Part shown: positions 7,638 through 16,909 of the stretch, in pieces | How positions within the stretch are numbered: the stretch's first letter is position 1 | How the letters are laid out: each line of letters starts with the position of its first letter | NCBI GenBank assembly: GCA_028285165.1 | Contig: JANQQB010000442.1 | Span: 1-33,489, forward strand | Length of the DNA: 33,489 nt | Direction: 5' to 3' | Source of the DNA: Rhodobiaceae bacterium | Lineage (GTDB): Bacteria > Pseudomonadota > Alphaproteobacteria > Rhizobiales > JANQQB01 | The notes under the pieces: generated by a model | Database searches by the model: none | What the model was told of the DNA's origin: nothing | What the model saw: the letters and a program-made list of their open reading frames with translations, nothing else | Position numbers and translations under genes: made by a program

Positions 7638-9538
7638 TGATAGGATTGCGTGCTGCGTCACTGGTTGCCGCATCGTGGTGTCTTTTGGCGGTCGGGCCGG
7701 CATTTGCCGTCGACCTGGTTGAAACCCCGACGCTTGATCGGACGCATCCGGACGGCCTGCCGCCCGTCGCCGAGCGCGTCCCCTCCGAACCCTACATTGT
7801 CGACCTCGCCGCACGCGGACGCACGCCGGGCACGCATGGCGGCGACCTGAACACGCTGATCGGCCGCTCCAAGGACCGGCGCCTGATCAACGTCTGGGGC
7901 TATGCCCGCTTGATGGGCTACAATGAAAAGCTGGAACTCGTTCCCGACCTGCTGCGCGCGGTCGATGTCGAGGACGGCAAGGTCTTTACCTTCCATTTGC
8001 GCAAGGGCCACAGATGGTCTGACGGCGAACCCTTCACGGCCGAGGACTTCCGCTATTGGTGGGAGGACATCGCCAACAACGAGGCCCTTAGCCCGTCCGG
8101 TCCGAACTACTTCATGCTGGTCGACGGCAAGCCGGCCGAATTCACGATCATCGATGATCACACGATCCGGTTCGCGTGGGAGAAGGCCAATCCGCAATTC
8201 CTGCCGGAACTCGCCAAGTCGCGACCGCCGTTCATCTACCGGCCGGCCCACTACTTGAAACAGTTTCACGAAAAATACGGCGACACCGACTTCATCAAGT
8301 CCCAGATGAAGGAAACCAAGACCCGGAACTGGGCGTCCCTGCACAATCAAAAAGACGAAATGTATAACGCCAACAACCTGGATCAGCCGTCGCTGCAGCC
8401 TTGGGTTCTGGCGCCGGGTTCGTCGAAACAGCGCGCCACCATGGTCCGCAATCCCTATTACCACCGGGTCGATACCGATGGGCGCCAATTGCCGTATATC
8501 GACCGCGTGATCCTGACGGTCGCCGACAAGCGGCTGATTGCGGCAAAGACACAGGCCGGCGACAGCCAGCTTCAGGCTCGCAACATTTCGTTTTCCGACG
8601 TTACGGTCCTCAAGGAAGGTGAACGCCAGTCCGACTACACGACCCTGCTCTGGCCGATTGCCAAGGGGGCACACGTCGCGCTGTTTCCCAATCTGAACGT
8701 CAAGGATCCGGTCTGGCGCGAGGTCCTGCGCGACGTGCGGTTCCGGCGCGCGCTTTCGCTTGGCACCGACCGCTCGATCGTCAACCAGTCGCTGTATTTC
8801 GGGCTGGCGACGGAGGGCAACAATTCCGTCCTGCCCAACAGCCCGCTTTTTCGAGAGGACCGGGTCTCGAAATGGGCCGTGTTCGATCCGGAAACGGCCA
8901 ATGCGCTGCTCGACGAGATGGGGTTGACCGAACGCCAGGGCGACGGCACGCGCAAGCTGCCCGACGGGCGGCCGCTCGAGATCATTGTGGAATCCGCCGG
9001 CGAGCGGCAATCCGAGATCGATGCCCTGGAATTGATCAAGGAAGGCTGGCGGGAAATCGGCATCAAGCTCTTCGTCAAGCCCTCGCAACGGGATTCCCTG
9101 CGCAACCGAGCCTATTCCGGCGATCTCGTGATGGCGGTGTGGGAAGGCTTTGAAAACGGACTGCCGACGCCGGCCACCAATCCGGTCGGATTTGTGCCTG
9201 CCTCCGTCGACATGTTCACCTGGTACGGTTGGGGCGATTATTATGAAACCGGCGGGCGAACCGGCGAAAAGATCGATTATGCGCCGGCCCAGCGCCTGTT
9301 CGACCTCTATCAGGCCTGGCTCGTGTCGACCTCTGACGAGGAGCGCACGAAGATCTGGCACGAGATCCTGGACATCCACGCCGACGAGGTCTTTTCGATC
9401 GGTGTCGTATCCAGCGTCCAGCAACCGGTCGCGGTGTCCAACAAGCTGCGCAATGTCCCGCAAAACGCGTTTTACGGCTGGGATCCGGGAGCGCAATTCG
9501 GTGTGTTCCGCATGGATGAATTCTGGCTCGACCAATAG
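7637..9538 (+). CDS. Family 5 extracellular solute-binding protein (YejA-like)
   Basis: Periplasmic substrate receptor of the first importer, 633 residues. A Sec signal peptide is clear: basic start, hydrophobic core and AFA before VDL, with cleavage near residue 24. The family 5 binding-protein pattern follows, including FHLRKGHRWSDGEPFTAEDF and the RFRRALSLGTDR block. Start ATG 7637 has a strong ribosome site (ggaggtggga) within the end of the ATPase gene. At over 600 residues it is longer than DppA-type proteins and closer to YejA-type. The substrate is probably a peptide, opine or similar compound, but the sequence does not show which. It is followed after 24 bp by its permease genes. Confidence 0.92.
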   Translation: MIGLRAASLVAASWCLLAVGPAFAVDLVETPTLDRTHPDGLPPVAERVPSEPYIVDLAARGRTPGTHGGDLNTLIGRSKDRRLINVWGYARLMGYNEKLELVPDLLRAVDVEDGKVFTFHLRKGHRWSDGEPFTAEDFRYWWEDIANNEALSPSGPNYFMLVDGKPAEFTIIDDHTIRFAWEKANPQFLPELAKSRPPFIYRPAHYLKQFHEKYGDTDFIKSQMKETKTRNWASLHNQKDEMYNANNLDQPSLQPWVLAPGSSKQRATMVRNPYYHRVDTDGRQLPYIDRVILTVADKRLIAAKTQAGDSQLQARNISFSDVTVLKEGERQSDYTTLLWPIAKGAHVALFPNLNVKDPVWREVLRDVRFRRALSLGTDRSIVNQSLYFGLATEGNNSVLPNSPLFREDRVSKWAVFDPETANALLDEMGLTERQGDGTRKLPDGRPLEIIVESAGERQSEIDALELIKEGWREIGIKLFVKPSQRDSLRNRAYSGDLVMAVWEGFENGLPTPATNPVGFVPASVDMFTWYGWGDYYETGGRTGEKIDYAPAQRLFDLYQAWLVSTSDEERTKIWHEILDIHADEVFSIGVVSSVQQPVAVSNKLRNVPQNAFYGWDPGAQFGVFRMDEFWLDQ

Positions 9539-9562
9539 GGTCGCACAAAGGGGATCCGCGCC

Positions 9563-10588
9563 GTGGCGGTTTATGTAATTCGGCGTCTTCTGGCGATGAT
9601 CCCGACATTGTTGGTGATCAGTTTTCTGACATTCGTCATCATCGAGTTGCCGCCCGGCGACTATCTGTCGAACCAGATCGAGCAATTGAAGTCGCAGGGC
9701 GAGTCCGCCAGCGTCGCCAAGATGGAATTCCTGCGTAAGGAATTCGCCCTCGACCGTCCGTTTCTGGAACGCTACCTCATCTGGGTCGGGCTTTGGCCCG
9801 GACCGTCCGGTTTCGACGGTCTCTTGCAAGGCAATTGGGGCTGGTCCTTTGAATACAACCAGCCGGTCGATCAGGTCGTCGGTCCGACCCTGCTGCTCAC
9901 CGTCATTCTTAATGCCGCCACGATCCTGTTTGTCTATGTCGTCTCGTTTCCGATCGGCATCTATTCGGCGACGCGACAATACTCCTGGGGCGATTACGGC
10001 TTCACCTTCCTCGGCTATATCGGCCTGGCGACACCGAATTTCCTGCTCGGTCTCGTGCTTTTGTATCTGTCGAACCGATGGTTCGGTCTGTCCATCGGCG
10101 GGCTCATGGCGCCGGAATACATCGACAGGCCCTGGAGCCTGGAAAAGGTGCAGTCGGTTCTGGCCCATCTCATCGTTCCCACCATCGTTATCGGGACATC
10201 GGGCACGGCCGGCATGATCCGGCGTCTGCGTGCCAACCTGCTTGACGAATTGCACAAGCAATATGTGACCACCGCACGGGCCAAGGGCCTGCGCGAGGCC
10301 CGTCTTCTGGTCAAATATCCGCTGCGCATGGCGCTCAACCCGTTCATTGCCGACATCGGCAACCTGATCCCGTCCATGGTCTCCGGGTCGGTCATCGTGT
10401 CGGTGGTGTTGAACTTGCCGACGGTCGGACCGATCCTGCTGGACGCATTGCAATCCCAGGATCAGTTCCTGTCCGGCTTCATTCTGCTGTTCGTTGCGGT
10501 CCTCACCCTGATCGGCATGCTGATCTCGGATCTGCTCCTTGCCGTGCTGGATCCGCGGATCCGCCTCGGTGCGGAGGCGTCGAAATGA
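9563..10588 (+). CDS. Peptide-type ABC importer inner-membrane permease (DppB/YejB-like)
   Basis: First membrane channel subunit of this importer, 341 residues. It begins with the standard MAVYVIRRLLAMIPTLLVIS helix and ends with the DppB-type tail LDPRIRLGA. About six membrane segments are visible, and the EAA-like loop (TTARAKGLREARLLVKYPLRMALNP, shortened here) for docking the ATPase lies around residues 233-256. The GTG start at 9563 is chosen from the ribosome site aaagggga 8-15 bases upstream. A ~45-residue periplasmic loop after TM1 is characteristic of this subfamily. The stop overlaps the next start (ATGA). Confidence 0.93.
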   Translation: MAVYVIRRLLAMIPTLLVISFLTFVIIELPPGDYLSNQIEQLKSQGESASVAKMEFLRKEFALDRPFLERYLIWVGLWPGPSGFDGLLQGNWGWSFEYNQPVDQVVGPTLLLTVILNAATILFVYVVSFPIGIYSATRQYSWGDYGFTFLGYIGLATPNFLLGLVLLYLSNRWFGLSIGGLMAPEYIDRPWSLEKVQSVLAHLIVPTIVIGTSGTAGMIRRLRANLLDELHKQYVTTARAKGLREARLLVKYPLRMALNPFIADIGNLIPSMVSGSVIVSVVLNLPTVGPILLDALQSQDQFLSGFILLFVAVLTLIGMLISDLLLAVLDPRIRLGAEASK

Positions 10589-11763
10589 ATATCGAGCAGG
10601 GCAGGGGAGACGGCGACGGCGGGCGGCACTACGTCAATCCGGAGCCGTTCAATCCGAAGGCCCTGGAGACGCTGACGCCGGAACAGGAACAATATTTCCA
10701 GGCGTCGCAATGGCAGATCATGTGGTGGAAATTCCGCCGCCACAGGGTCGCGGTCTGGTCGGCCTGGATCCTGCTTATCTTCTATCTGCTCGTGCCGTTT
10801 GCCGAGGTCGTCGCGCCCTATGGTCCCAACCAGCGTTCCGCGCAGCACCTCTACGCGCCACCGCAAGTCGTCCGCCTGTTCCATGAAGGGTCGTTCGTCG
10901 GCCCCTTCGTCTACGGGTACACCTCGACCCTCAATCTTGAAAAATTTCGGCGTGAGTTCAGCGAGGACAGGACGAAGGTCTATCCGATCCGGTTCTTCTG
11001 TTTCGGCCCGTCTTACAAGTTCTGGGGTCTGGTCGACGGCAGTTTCCATCTCGTCTGCCCGGCCGAGGCGGGCACGCTGTTCCTGCTTGGCACCGACCGG
11101 CTCGGTCGCGACGTCCTGTCGGGCCTGATCTACGGAGCGCGGATTTCGCTGACCGTCGGCCTTGTCGGCGTGGCCATCAGCATGGTGCTCGGCATCGTCC
11201 TCGGCGGCATTGCCGGCTATTTCGGCGGGCTCGTCGATGCCTTGATCCAGCGCGTGATCGAGATCCTGAAATCGCTTCCGGAACTGCCCTTGTGGATGGC
11301 ATTGTCGGCAGCCTTACCGGTGACCTGGAATCCGGTTTGGATCTATCTCGGGATCACCGTGATATTGGGATTGCTGGACTGGCCAGGCCTTGCGCGGGCG
11401 GTCCGATCCAAGCTCTTGTCACTCAGGGAAGAGGAATATGCCCGCGCCGCGGCGATGATGGGCGCAAAACCGGGCCGCATCATTTCCAAACACCTTCTGC
11501 CCGGCTTCATGAGCCACATCATCGCCAGTGCGTCGCTATCGATACCCTCGATGATCCTCGGCGAGACGGCACTGTCCTTCCTCAATCTGGGGCTTCGACG
11601 ACCGGCCGTCTCCTGGGGCGTGATGATGAACGAGGCGCAGGACATCACGATCGTCACGATCTATCCGTGGCTGATGGCACCGGTCATTCCGGTCATCATT
11701 GTCGTGCTCGCCTTCAACTTCCTGGGCGACGGTTTGCGCGATGCGGCCGATCCCTACAAGTAG
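10585..11763 (+). CDS. Peptide-type ABC importer permease (DppC/YejE-like) with enlarged periplasmic loop
   Basis: Second channel subunit, 392 residues, starting at the ATG that overlaps the previous stop by four bases. TM1 is at about residues 53-75. The conserved DppC entry motif LGTDRLGRDVLSGLIYGARISL appears only at about residue 169, so the first periplasmic loop is about 95 residues. That is much longer than in standard DppC (total about 300). The EAA loop (YARAAAMMGAKPGRIISKHLLP) and the C-terminal FNFLGDGLRDAADP are intact. The long loop is shared with YejE-like and opine transporters and may contact the large binding protein. Confidence 0.92.
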   Translation: MNIEQGRGDGDGGRHYVNPEPFNPKALETLTPEQEQYFQASQWQIMWWKFRRHRVAVWSAWILLIFYLLVPFAEVVAPYGPNQRSAQHLYAPPQVVRLFHEGSFVGPFVYGYTSTLNLEKFRREFSEDRTKVYPIRFFCFGPSYKFWGLVDGSFHLVCPAEAGTLFLLGTDRLGRDVLSGLIYGARISLTVGLVGVAISMVLGIVLGGIAGYFGGLVDALIQRVIEILKSLPELPLWMALSAALPVTWNPVWIYLGITVILGLLDWPGLARAVRSKLLSLREEEYARAAAMMGAKPGRIISKHLLPGFMSHIIASASLSIPSMILGETALSFLNLGLRRPAVSWGVMMNEAQDITIVTIYPWLMAPVIPVIIVVLAFNFLGDGLRDAADPYK

Positions 11764-11812
11764 TCGGTTCTGAAGCCCGCCTGAACGTACGCCCGATAAG
11801 CCGACCGGCGCT

Positions 11813-11828
11813 GCGGGCAGCCGCCCGC
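11813..11828 (+). other. GC-rich hairpin after the first importer operon
   Basis: GCGGGC, loop AGCC, GCCCGC forms a perfect six-pair stem about 50 bp after the permease stop and about 100 bp before the next binding-protein gene. There is no T-run, so it is not a classical intrinsic terminator. It may slow transcription or protect the upstream mRNA 3' end. Nothing else was recognised in the 167-bp gap. Confidence 0.25.
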
Positions 11829-11930
11829 CAGACTTGCAATCCCCGCTGTTTGGTGGATGATCCGGTCACGTGGGCGATAAGCGCCGCGCCGCCGGCTGGC
11901 GCCTGTGGCCGAACAAATCGGAGGAAACCC

Positions 11931-13409
11931 ATGAAATCCCTGGCCCTGTCGATCGCTGCTGCCGCTCTTGCCGGCAGCTTCTGGGCACAGTCGGCGGCCA
12001 ATGCCGCCGACGTGACGATCGGCATGCAACTCGAACCGCCAATGCTCGATCCGACGGCCGGCGCGGCCGCGGCCATCGACGAAGTTGTCTACGCCAACGT
12101 GTTCGAGGGCCTGGTGCGTTTCGCCGAAGACGGGTCGATCCGGCCGGCGCTCGCCGAAAGCTGGGATATCTCCGACGACGGGCTCACCTATACGTTCACG
12201 CTGCATGACGGCGTGACCTTCCACGATGGAACCGCGCTGACAGCCGAAGACGTCAAGTTTTCGCTCGACCGGATCGGCGCGGATGACAGCAAGAACGCGC
12301 AAAAGGCGCTTTATGCCGCAATAGAATCCGTCGACGTGGTCGACGAGCGCACGGTCCGACTGACGCTAAGCCAGCCCACCGGCGCCCTTCTTTTCAATCT
12401 GGCCTGGGGAGACGCGATCATCGTGGCGCCGGAGAGCGTCGCGACCAATGCCACACAGCCGGTCGGTACCGGTCCGTTCCGATTTTCGCGCTGGACCAAG
12501 GCCGACAGCATCGAATTGGTGAAGAACCCCGATTATTGGGGCGAACCGGCGAAACTCGATGCCGTGACGTTCAAGTTCATTTCCGATCCGACGGCCGCTT
12601 TTTCCGCCATGATGGCCGAGGACGTCGATGCGTTTCCGGTTTTCCCGGCCCCGGAAATCCTCGATCAGTTTCGCGCCGATGCCCGGTTTGAGGTCGTGGT
12701 CGGGTCGACTGAGGGCGAGACGATCCTGTCGATCAACAATGAACGGCCGGCGCTTTCCGACATTCGTGTTCGCAAGGCGATTGCCCATGCGATCGACCGC
12801 CAGGCAATCATTGACGGAGCCATGTTCGGCTACGGTACGCCGATCGGTACTCATTTCGCGCCGCATCACCCCGCCTATGTCGATCTGACGGGTCAGTCCG
12901 CGCATGATCCCGACCTTGCCCGCACGCTGCTCGCCGAGGCCGGTCACGCCGACGGGTTGACCCTTTCGCTGAAATTGCCGCCGCCTTCTTACGCGCGGCG
13001 CGGCGGCGAAATCATCGCCGCGCAATTGCGCGAAGTCGGCATCGAAACCGAAATCGCCAACCTGGAATGGGCGCAATGGCTTGAACAGGTCTTCCGCGGC
13101 AAGGATTTCGATCTGACGATCGTCAGTCACACCGAACCCCTGGACATCGGCATCTATGCGCGCGACGACTATTATTTCCAGTACCGCTCCGACGCGGTCA
13201 AGGAGCTGAACGCGAAACTGAATGCCGCCACCGACCCGGCAGCCCGCGAAGAGGTTCTGCGCGCCATGCAGCAGCAGATCGCCGATGATTATGTGAACGG
13301 CTATCTCTTCCAGCTCGCCCGGACGTCGGTGCGCAACAAGCGTCTCAAGGGCTTGTGGCAGAACCTCCCGACCCAGGCCAACGACATGACCGCGGTCCAC
13401 TGGGAGTGA
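11931..13409 (+). CDS. Family 5 solute-binding protein of the second importer
   Basis: Periplasmic receptor, 492 residues. The signal peptide is MKSLALSIAAAALAGSFWAQ followed by SAANA, with mature protein from ADVTIGMQLEPP. Recognisable family blocks are LAESWDISDDGLTYTFTLHDGV, FHDGTALTAEDVKFSLDR, VGTGPFRF and VRKAIAHAIDRQAI. The ATG at 11931 has a good ribosome site (ggagga, 11920-11925). Size and pattern fit DppA/OppA/GsiB-type receptors for peptides, glutathione or opines. The substrate is not decidable from sequence, but coupling of this operon to an aldehyde dehydrogenase hints at an amine- or amino-acid-derived compound. Confidence 0.92.
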   Translation: MKSLALSIAAAALAGSFWAQSAANAADVTIGMQLEPPMLDPTAGAAAAIDEVVYANVFEGLVRFAEDGSIRPALAESWDISDDGLTYTFTLHDGVTFHDGTALTAEDVKFSLDRIGADDSKNAQKALYAAIESVDVVDERTVRLTLSQPTGALLFNLAWGDAIIVAPESVATNATQPVGTGPFRFSRWTKADSIELVKNPDYWGEPAKLDAVTFKFISDPTAAFSAMMAEDVDAFPVFPAPEILDQFRADARFEVVVGSTEGETILSINNERPALSDIRVRKAIAHAIDRQAIIDGAMFGYGTPIGTHFAPHHPAYVDLTGQSAHDPDLARTLLAEAGHADGLTLSLKLPPPSYARRGGEIIAAQLREVGIETEIANLEWAQWLEQVFRGKDFDLTIVSHTEPLDIGIYARDDYYFQYRSDAVKELNAKLNAATDPAAREEVLRAMQQQIADDYVNGYLFQLARTSVRNKRLKGLWQNLPTQANDMTAVHWE

Positions 13410-13494
13410 GTGTCGGGTCAGGTTCCCGCTTCCCGATGGCATCCGGGCACAAGATCGCCGGAAATGCGGGGACGCTGACCGCGCGGCCGGTGTG

Positions 13495-14442
13495 ATGCTG
13501 CGTTATGCGATCGGCCGGCTGGTGACCCTCGCGATCAGCCTGCTGGTTGCGAGCCTTGTGATCTTCGGCGTGCTTCAGATCGTGCCCGGCGATCCGGCGT
13601 CCTACATGCTGGGAATGAATGCGGCCGAGGACACGGTGGCTGCCCTGCGCGAAGAACTCGGCCTGACCGGTTCCGCACCGGCGCGCTACCTCGACTGGGT
13701 CGCCGGCATGCTCAGCGGCGATTTTGGCATCAGCTATACCTATCGCACGCCGGTCACGGAACTGGTGGCCGAACGGCTCTGGGTTTCCCTGCCGTTGACC
13801 CTCTATGCGTTGCTCCTGTCGACGGCCATCGCCCTCTTTGCCGGCGTGCTCGCGGCAAGCCGTCAGGGTTCTGCGACCGATCTCGGCGTTATGGGCGTCA
13901 CGCAATTGGGCATATCCGTGCCGAACTTCTGGTTCGCCATGTTGCTCGTTCTGGTTTTTGCCGTTTCGCTGCGTTGGTTTTCCGCCGGCGGATTTGCAGG
14001 TTGGGACGCCGGAGTTTTCGCCGCGCTCAAATCCCTGACGCTTCCCGCAATCGCGCTTGCTTTGCCGCAGGCCTCGATCCTTGCCCGCATCGTCCGGTCA
14101 TCGCTTCTCGACAGCCTGCAGGAGGATTTTATGCGCACGGCCCGTGCCAAGGGCCTGTCGCGCCGCCAGGCCTTGTGGCGGCATGCCCTGCCGAATGCCA
14201 TGATCCCGGTGTTGACGATCGTCGGGCTGCAGTTTTCGTTTCTGATTGCCGGCGCCGTCATCATCGAAAACGTCTTCTTTCTGCCTGGCCTTGGCCGCCT
14301 GATCTTCCAGGCGATTACGCAGCGCGATCTGATCGTCGTCGAGAGCGTCGTCATGCTGCTGGTGTTTGCGGTGATCGTGGTCACGTTTCTCGTCGATCTC
14401 GCCTATGCCTGGGTCGATCCGCGCCTGAGGCGGCGGACATGA
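13495..14442 (+). CDS. Peptide-type ABC importer permease (DppB-like), second importer
   Basis: A 315-residue membrane subunit beginning MLRYAIGRLVTLAISLLVAS, with the DppB motif QIVPGDPASYMLG after the first helix. The EAA loop around MRTARAKGLSRRQALWRHALPNA is intact, as is the tail YAWVDPRLRRRT. About six membrane segments are visible. GTG 13492 and ATG 13495 are adjacent, and I take the ATG. It begins 85 bp after the binding-protein gene and overlaps the next gene by four bases (ATGA). Confidence 0.93.
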   Translation: MLRYAIGRLVTLAISLLVASLVIFGVLQIVPGDPASYMLGMNAAEDTVAALREELGLTGSAPARYLDWVAGMLSGDFGISYTYRTPVTELVAERLWVSLPLTLYALLLSTAIALFAGVLAASRQGSATDLGVMGVTQLGISVPNFWFAMLLVLVFAVSLRWFSAGGFAGWDAGVFAALKSLTLPAIALALPQASILARIVRSSLLDSLQEDFMRTARAKGLSRRQALWRHALPNAMIPVLTIVGLQFSFLIAGAVIIENVFFLPGLGRLIFQAITQRDLIVVESVVMLLVFAVIVVTFLVDLAYAWVDPRLRRRT

Positions 14443-15305
14443 GCGAGTCCGACCTGCCAAGGGCGCCGTCGCGCCTTGTCGCTCTCATCGGTACACGGAG
14501 CTTTGTCGTCGGTGCACTTTTGTCGGCCGTGTTCCTTGCGGCAGGTCTCGTCTCCCTTGTGTGGACGCCCTACGACGTGACGACGCTTGCCATTGCGGAT
14601 CGGTTGCAGCCGCCGTCGCCGGGCCATTGGTTCGGCACCGATCAGTTCGGCCGCGACGTCCTGTCGATGGTCATGGTCGGCGCGCGCACGTCGATTGCCG
14701 TCGGCCTGATCGCGGTCGGCATCGGCGTGGTGCTCGGCGTGCCGCTCGGTCTGGCGGCCGCGGCACTGCGTGGCGGCTTCCTCGATGACGTCATCATGCG
14801 CACCAACGATCTGATCTTCGCGTTCCCCTCGCTGGTCATCGCGATCCTGATCACGGCCGTGTTCGGTCCCGGCGCCGTCAACGCGATCATCGCGATCGGA
14901 ATCTTCAATATCCCGGTATTTGCGAGGCTCGCGCGTGGCGCGGCGCTGTCGCTGTGGACGCGTGACTTTCTGCTTGCGGCCCGGGTTGCCGGCAAGGGAC
15001 CGGCCCGCATCTCGGTCGAACACATCCTGCCCAATATCGCCAATCTCCTGATCGTCCAGGCGACCATCCAGTTCAGCCTGGGCATCCTTGCCGAGGCTGC
15101 CCTGTCCTATGTCGGGCTCGGGGCCCAGCCGCCGATCCCCAGTTGGGGGCGCATGCTGGCCGAAAGCCAAACCCTGATCGGGCTTGCCCCCCATGTCGCG
15201 CTGTTTCCGGGCTTTGCGATCGTGCTCACGGTTCTCGGTCTCAACCTGACCGGCGACGGGCTGCGCGACGCGCTCGATCCGAAATTGCGGCGAGGGCGCA
15301 CATGA
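14439..15305 (+). CDS. Peptide-type ABC importer permease (DppC-like), second importer
   Basis: A 288-residue partner permease. It has TM1 at about residues 20-42, then WFGTDQFGRDVLSMVMVGARTS, the DppC signature. The EAA loop (LLAARVAGKGPARISVEHILPN) and LNLTGDGLRDALDPKLRR end the protein. Unlike the equivalent subunit in the first importer, it has the short periplasmic loop and standard DppC length. The start is the ATG overlapping the preceding stop, although the frame is open further upstream. The stop again overlaps the next start by four bases. Confidence 0.93.
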   Translation: MSESDLPRAPSRLVALIGTRSFVVGALLSAVFLAAGLVSLVWTPYDVTTLAIADRLQPPSPGHWFGTDQFGRDVLSMVMVGARTSIAVGLIAVGIGVVLGVPLGLAAAALRGGFLDDVIMRTNDLIFAFPSLVIAILITAVFGPGAVNAIIAIGIFNIPVFARLARGAALSLWTRDFLLAARVAGKGPARISVEHILPNIANLLIVQATIQFSLGILAEAALSYVGLGAQPPIPSWGRMLAESQTLIGLAPHVALFPGFAIVLTVLGLNLTGDGLRDALDPKLRRGRT

Positions 15306-16909
15306 CCCTGTTGAGCGTCAAAGACCTGACGCTGTCGATCAACGGAAGCCCGATCCTCAACGGCATCGGCTTCGAGCTGCAAGCCGGCGATGTGCTCGGC
15401 GTGATCGGCGAAAGCGGGTCGGGCAAATCCATGACCGCCTATTCGGTGATGCATCTGCTGCCCGGCGGCGCGGAATTGAACGGGTCGATCCGCCTCAAGG
15501 ATCGCGATCTGACGCGCCTTGGCGAGGCGGAAATGTGCAGCGTGCGGGGTGCCGTAATCGGCATGGTCTTTCAGGAACCGATGACGGCGCTCAATCCGGT
15601 GCGCACGATCGGCGACCAGGTCGCCGAGACGGTTGTGGTGCACGGCCGCGGTACGCGACGCGAGGCGTTGCAGATTGCCCGCCGCACGCTCGACCGCGTC
15701 GGCCTGCCGGCCGACCGGTTCCCGCTCGATCGTTATCCCCATGAACTGAGCGGCGGCCAGCGTCAGCGTGTCGTGATTGCCATGGCCATCGCCCTCCAAC
15801 CCGCCGTGCTGATTGCGGACGAACCGACGACCGCGCTCGATGTCACGACGCAGGCGCAAATACTCGACCTGTTGCGCGGATTGGTCGATTCGGACGGGAT
15901 GGGCCTGCTCATGATCACGCACGATCTGGGCGTCGTGGCCGGCATGGCCGACCGTCTGGCAATCATGCGGCGCGGCGACATCGTCGAGGCGGGGCCTGCG
16001 GAGCGGATCTTCGAGGCGCCTGCCCATGCCTACACCAGGGCGCTTATCGAGGCCTCCGGTCATCACCCGCCACGCGGTCCCGACCGCACCGGTGAAGTGC
16101 CGCTGCTCGAAGTCCGCGACGTGGTGCGCACCTACCGGACGCCGCGCGCGTCTTTCCTGGCGCCTCCCGGGGAGTTCCGGGCCGTGAACGGCGTCAGTTT
16201 CTCGATCCGGCGCGGTGAGAATGTCGGTCTGGTCGGCGAGAGCGGTTGCGGCAAGTCGACCCTGACCCGCGCCATTCTGGGGCTCGACCCGATCCAGGGT
16301 GGCGAGATCCGCGTTGCGGGAAACGTGGTCGACGCCGACCGGCCGATGGCGCGGGTTGTCCGCCGTCGGATGCAGGTGGTCTTCCAGGACCCCTATAGCA
16401 GCTTCAATCCCCGGCATCGCGTCGAGCGCCTCGTGGCGGAACCGTTCCATCTGATGGACGACCCTTTATCGGCCGACGAGCGCCGACGGCGGGTGGGCGA
16501 CGCGCTCGATCGCGTCGGTCTGTCGGCCGCGGACGCCGACCGCTACATCCACGAGTTTTCCGGCGGCCAGCGCCAGCGCATTGCCATCGCCAGAGCGCTG
16601 ATCATCGAGCCGGATCTCATCCTGCTGGACGAAGCGGTTTCCGCGCTCGATGTTTCGATCCGCGCCCAGATCCTCGACCTTCTGGCGGATCTGTCGCGCC
16701 GCCTGAACCTGTCCTACCTGTTCATTTCCCATGACCTCTCGGTCGTGCGGGCGGTGACCGACCGGGTCCTGATCATGCGCGCCGGCCGCATCGTCGAAGA
16801 GGGCGCCACGGAGACAGTGTTCCGCAACCCGCAACACGCCTATACCAGACAATTGATCGCGTCCTCACCGGACATTGAAAGCGCGCTTGCCCAAAGGAAA
16901 ATTTCATGA
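15302..16909 (+). CDS. Fused double-ATPase of the second peptide ABC importer
   Basis: Cytoplasmic energy subunit, 535 residues, with two complete ABC ATPase halves. First half: Walker A GESGSGKS (about 37-44), signature LSGGQRQRV, Walker [12 protein letters not shown]. Second half: Walker A GESGCGKS, signature FSGGQRQRI, Walker [13 protein letters not shown]. Switch histidines are visible in MITHDLG and FISHDLS, so both sites look active. It is nearly 90 residues shorter than the ATPase of the first importer, mainly at the linker and C-terminus. It is translationally coupled on both sides by ATGA overlaps, upstream to the permease and downstream to the aldehyde dehydrogenase. Confidence 0.93.
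   Translation: MTLLSVKDLTLSINGSPILNGIGFELQAGDVLGVIGESGSGKSMTAYSVMHLLPGGAELNGSIRLKDRDLTRLGEAEMCSVRGAVIGMVFQEPMTALNPVRTIGDQVAETVVVHGRGTRREALQIARRTLDRVGLPADRFPLDRYPHELSGGQRQRVVIAMAIALQPAVLIADEPTTALDVTTQAQILDLLRGLVDSDGMGLLMITHDLGVVAGMADRLAIMRRGDIVEAGPAERIFEAPAHAYTRALIEASGHHPPRGPDRTGEVPLLEVRDVVRTYRTPRASFLAPPGEFRAVNGVSFSIRRGENVGLVGESGCGKSTLTRAILGLDPIQGGEIRVAGNVVDADRPMARVVRRRMQVVFQDPYSSFNPRHRVERLVAEPFHLMDDPLSADERRRRVGDALDRVGLSAADADRYIHEFSGGQRQRIAIARALIIEPDLILLDEAVSALDVSIRAQILDLLADLSRRLNLSYLFISHDLSVVRAVTDRVLIMRAGRIVEEGATETVFRNPQHAYTRQLIASSPDIESALAQRKIS

Noticed and set aside
5802-7814. 670-codon minus-strand frame
   Set aside because: Antisense to the fused ATPase, whose Walker and signature motifs are all in the plus frame; low-complexity His/Gln/Arg composition.
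7658-10453. Very long open frame (931 codons) on the minus strand
   Set aside because: It lies antisense to a clear binding protein and permease with ribosome sites. It is Arg/Gln/Asp-rich without domains, the usual by-product of GC-rich codon bias.
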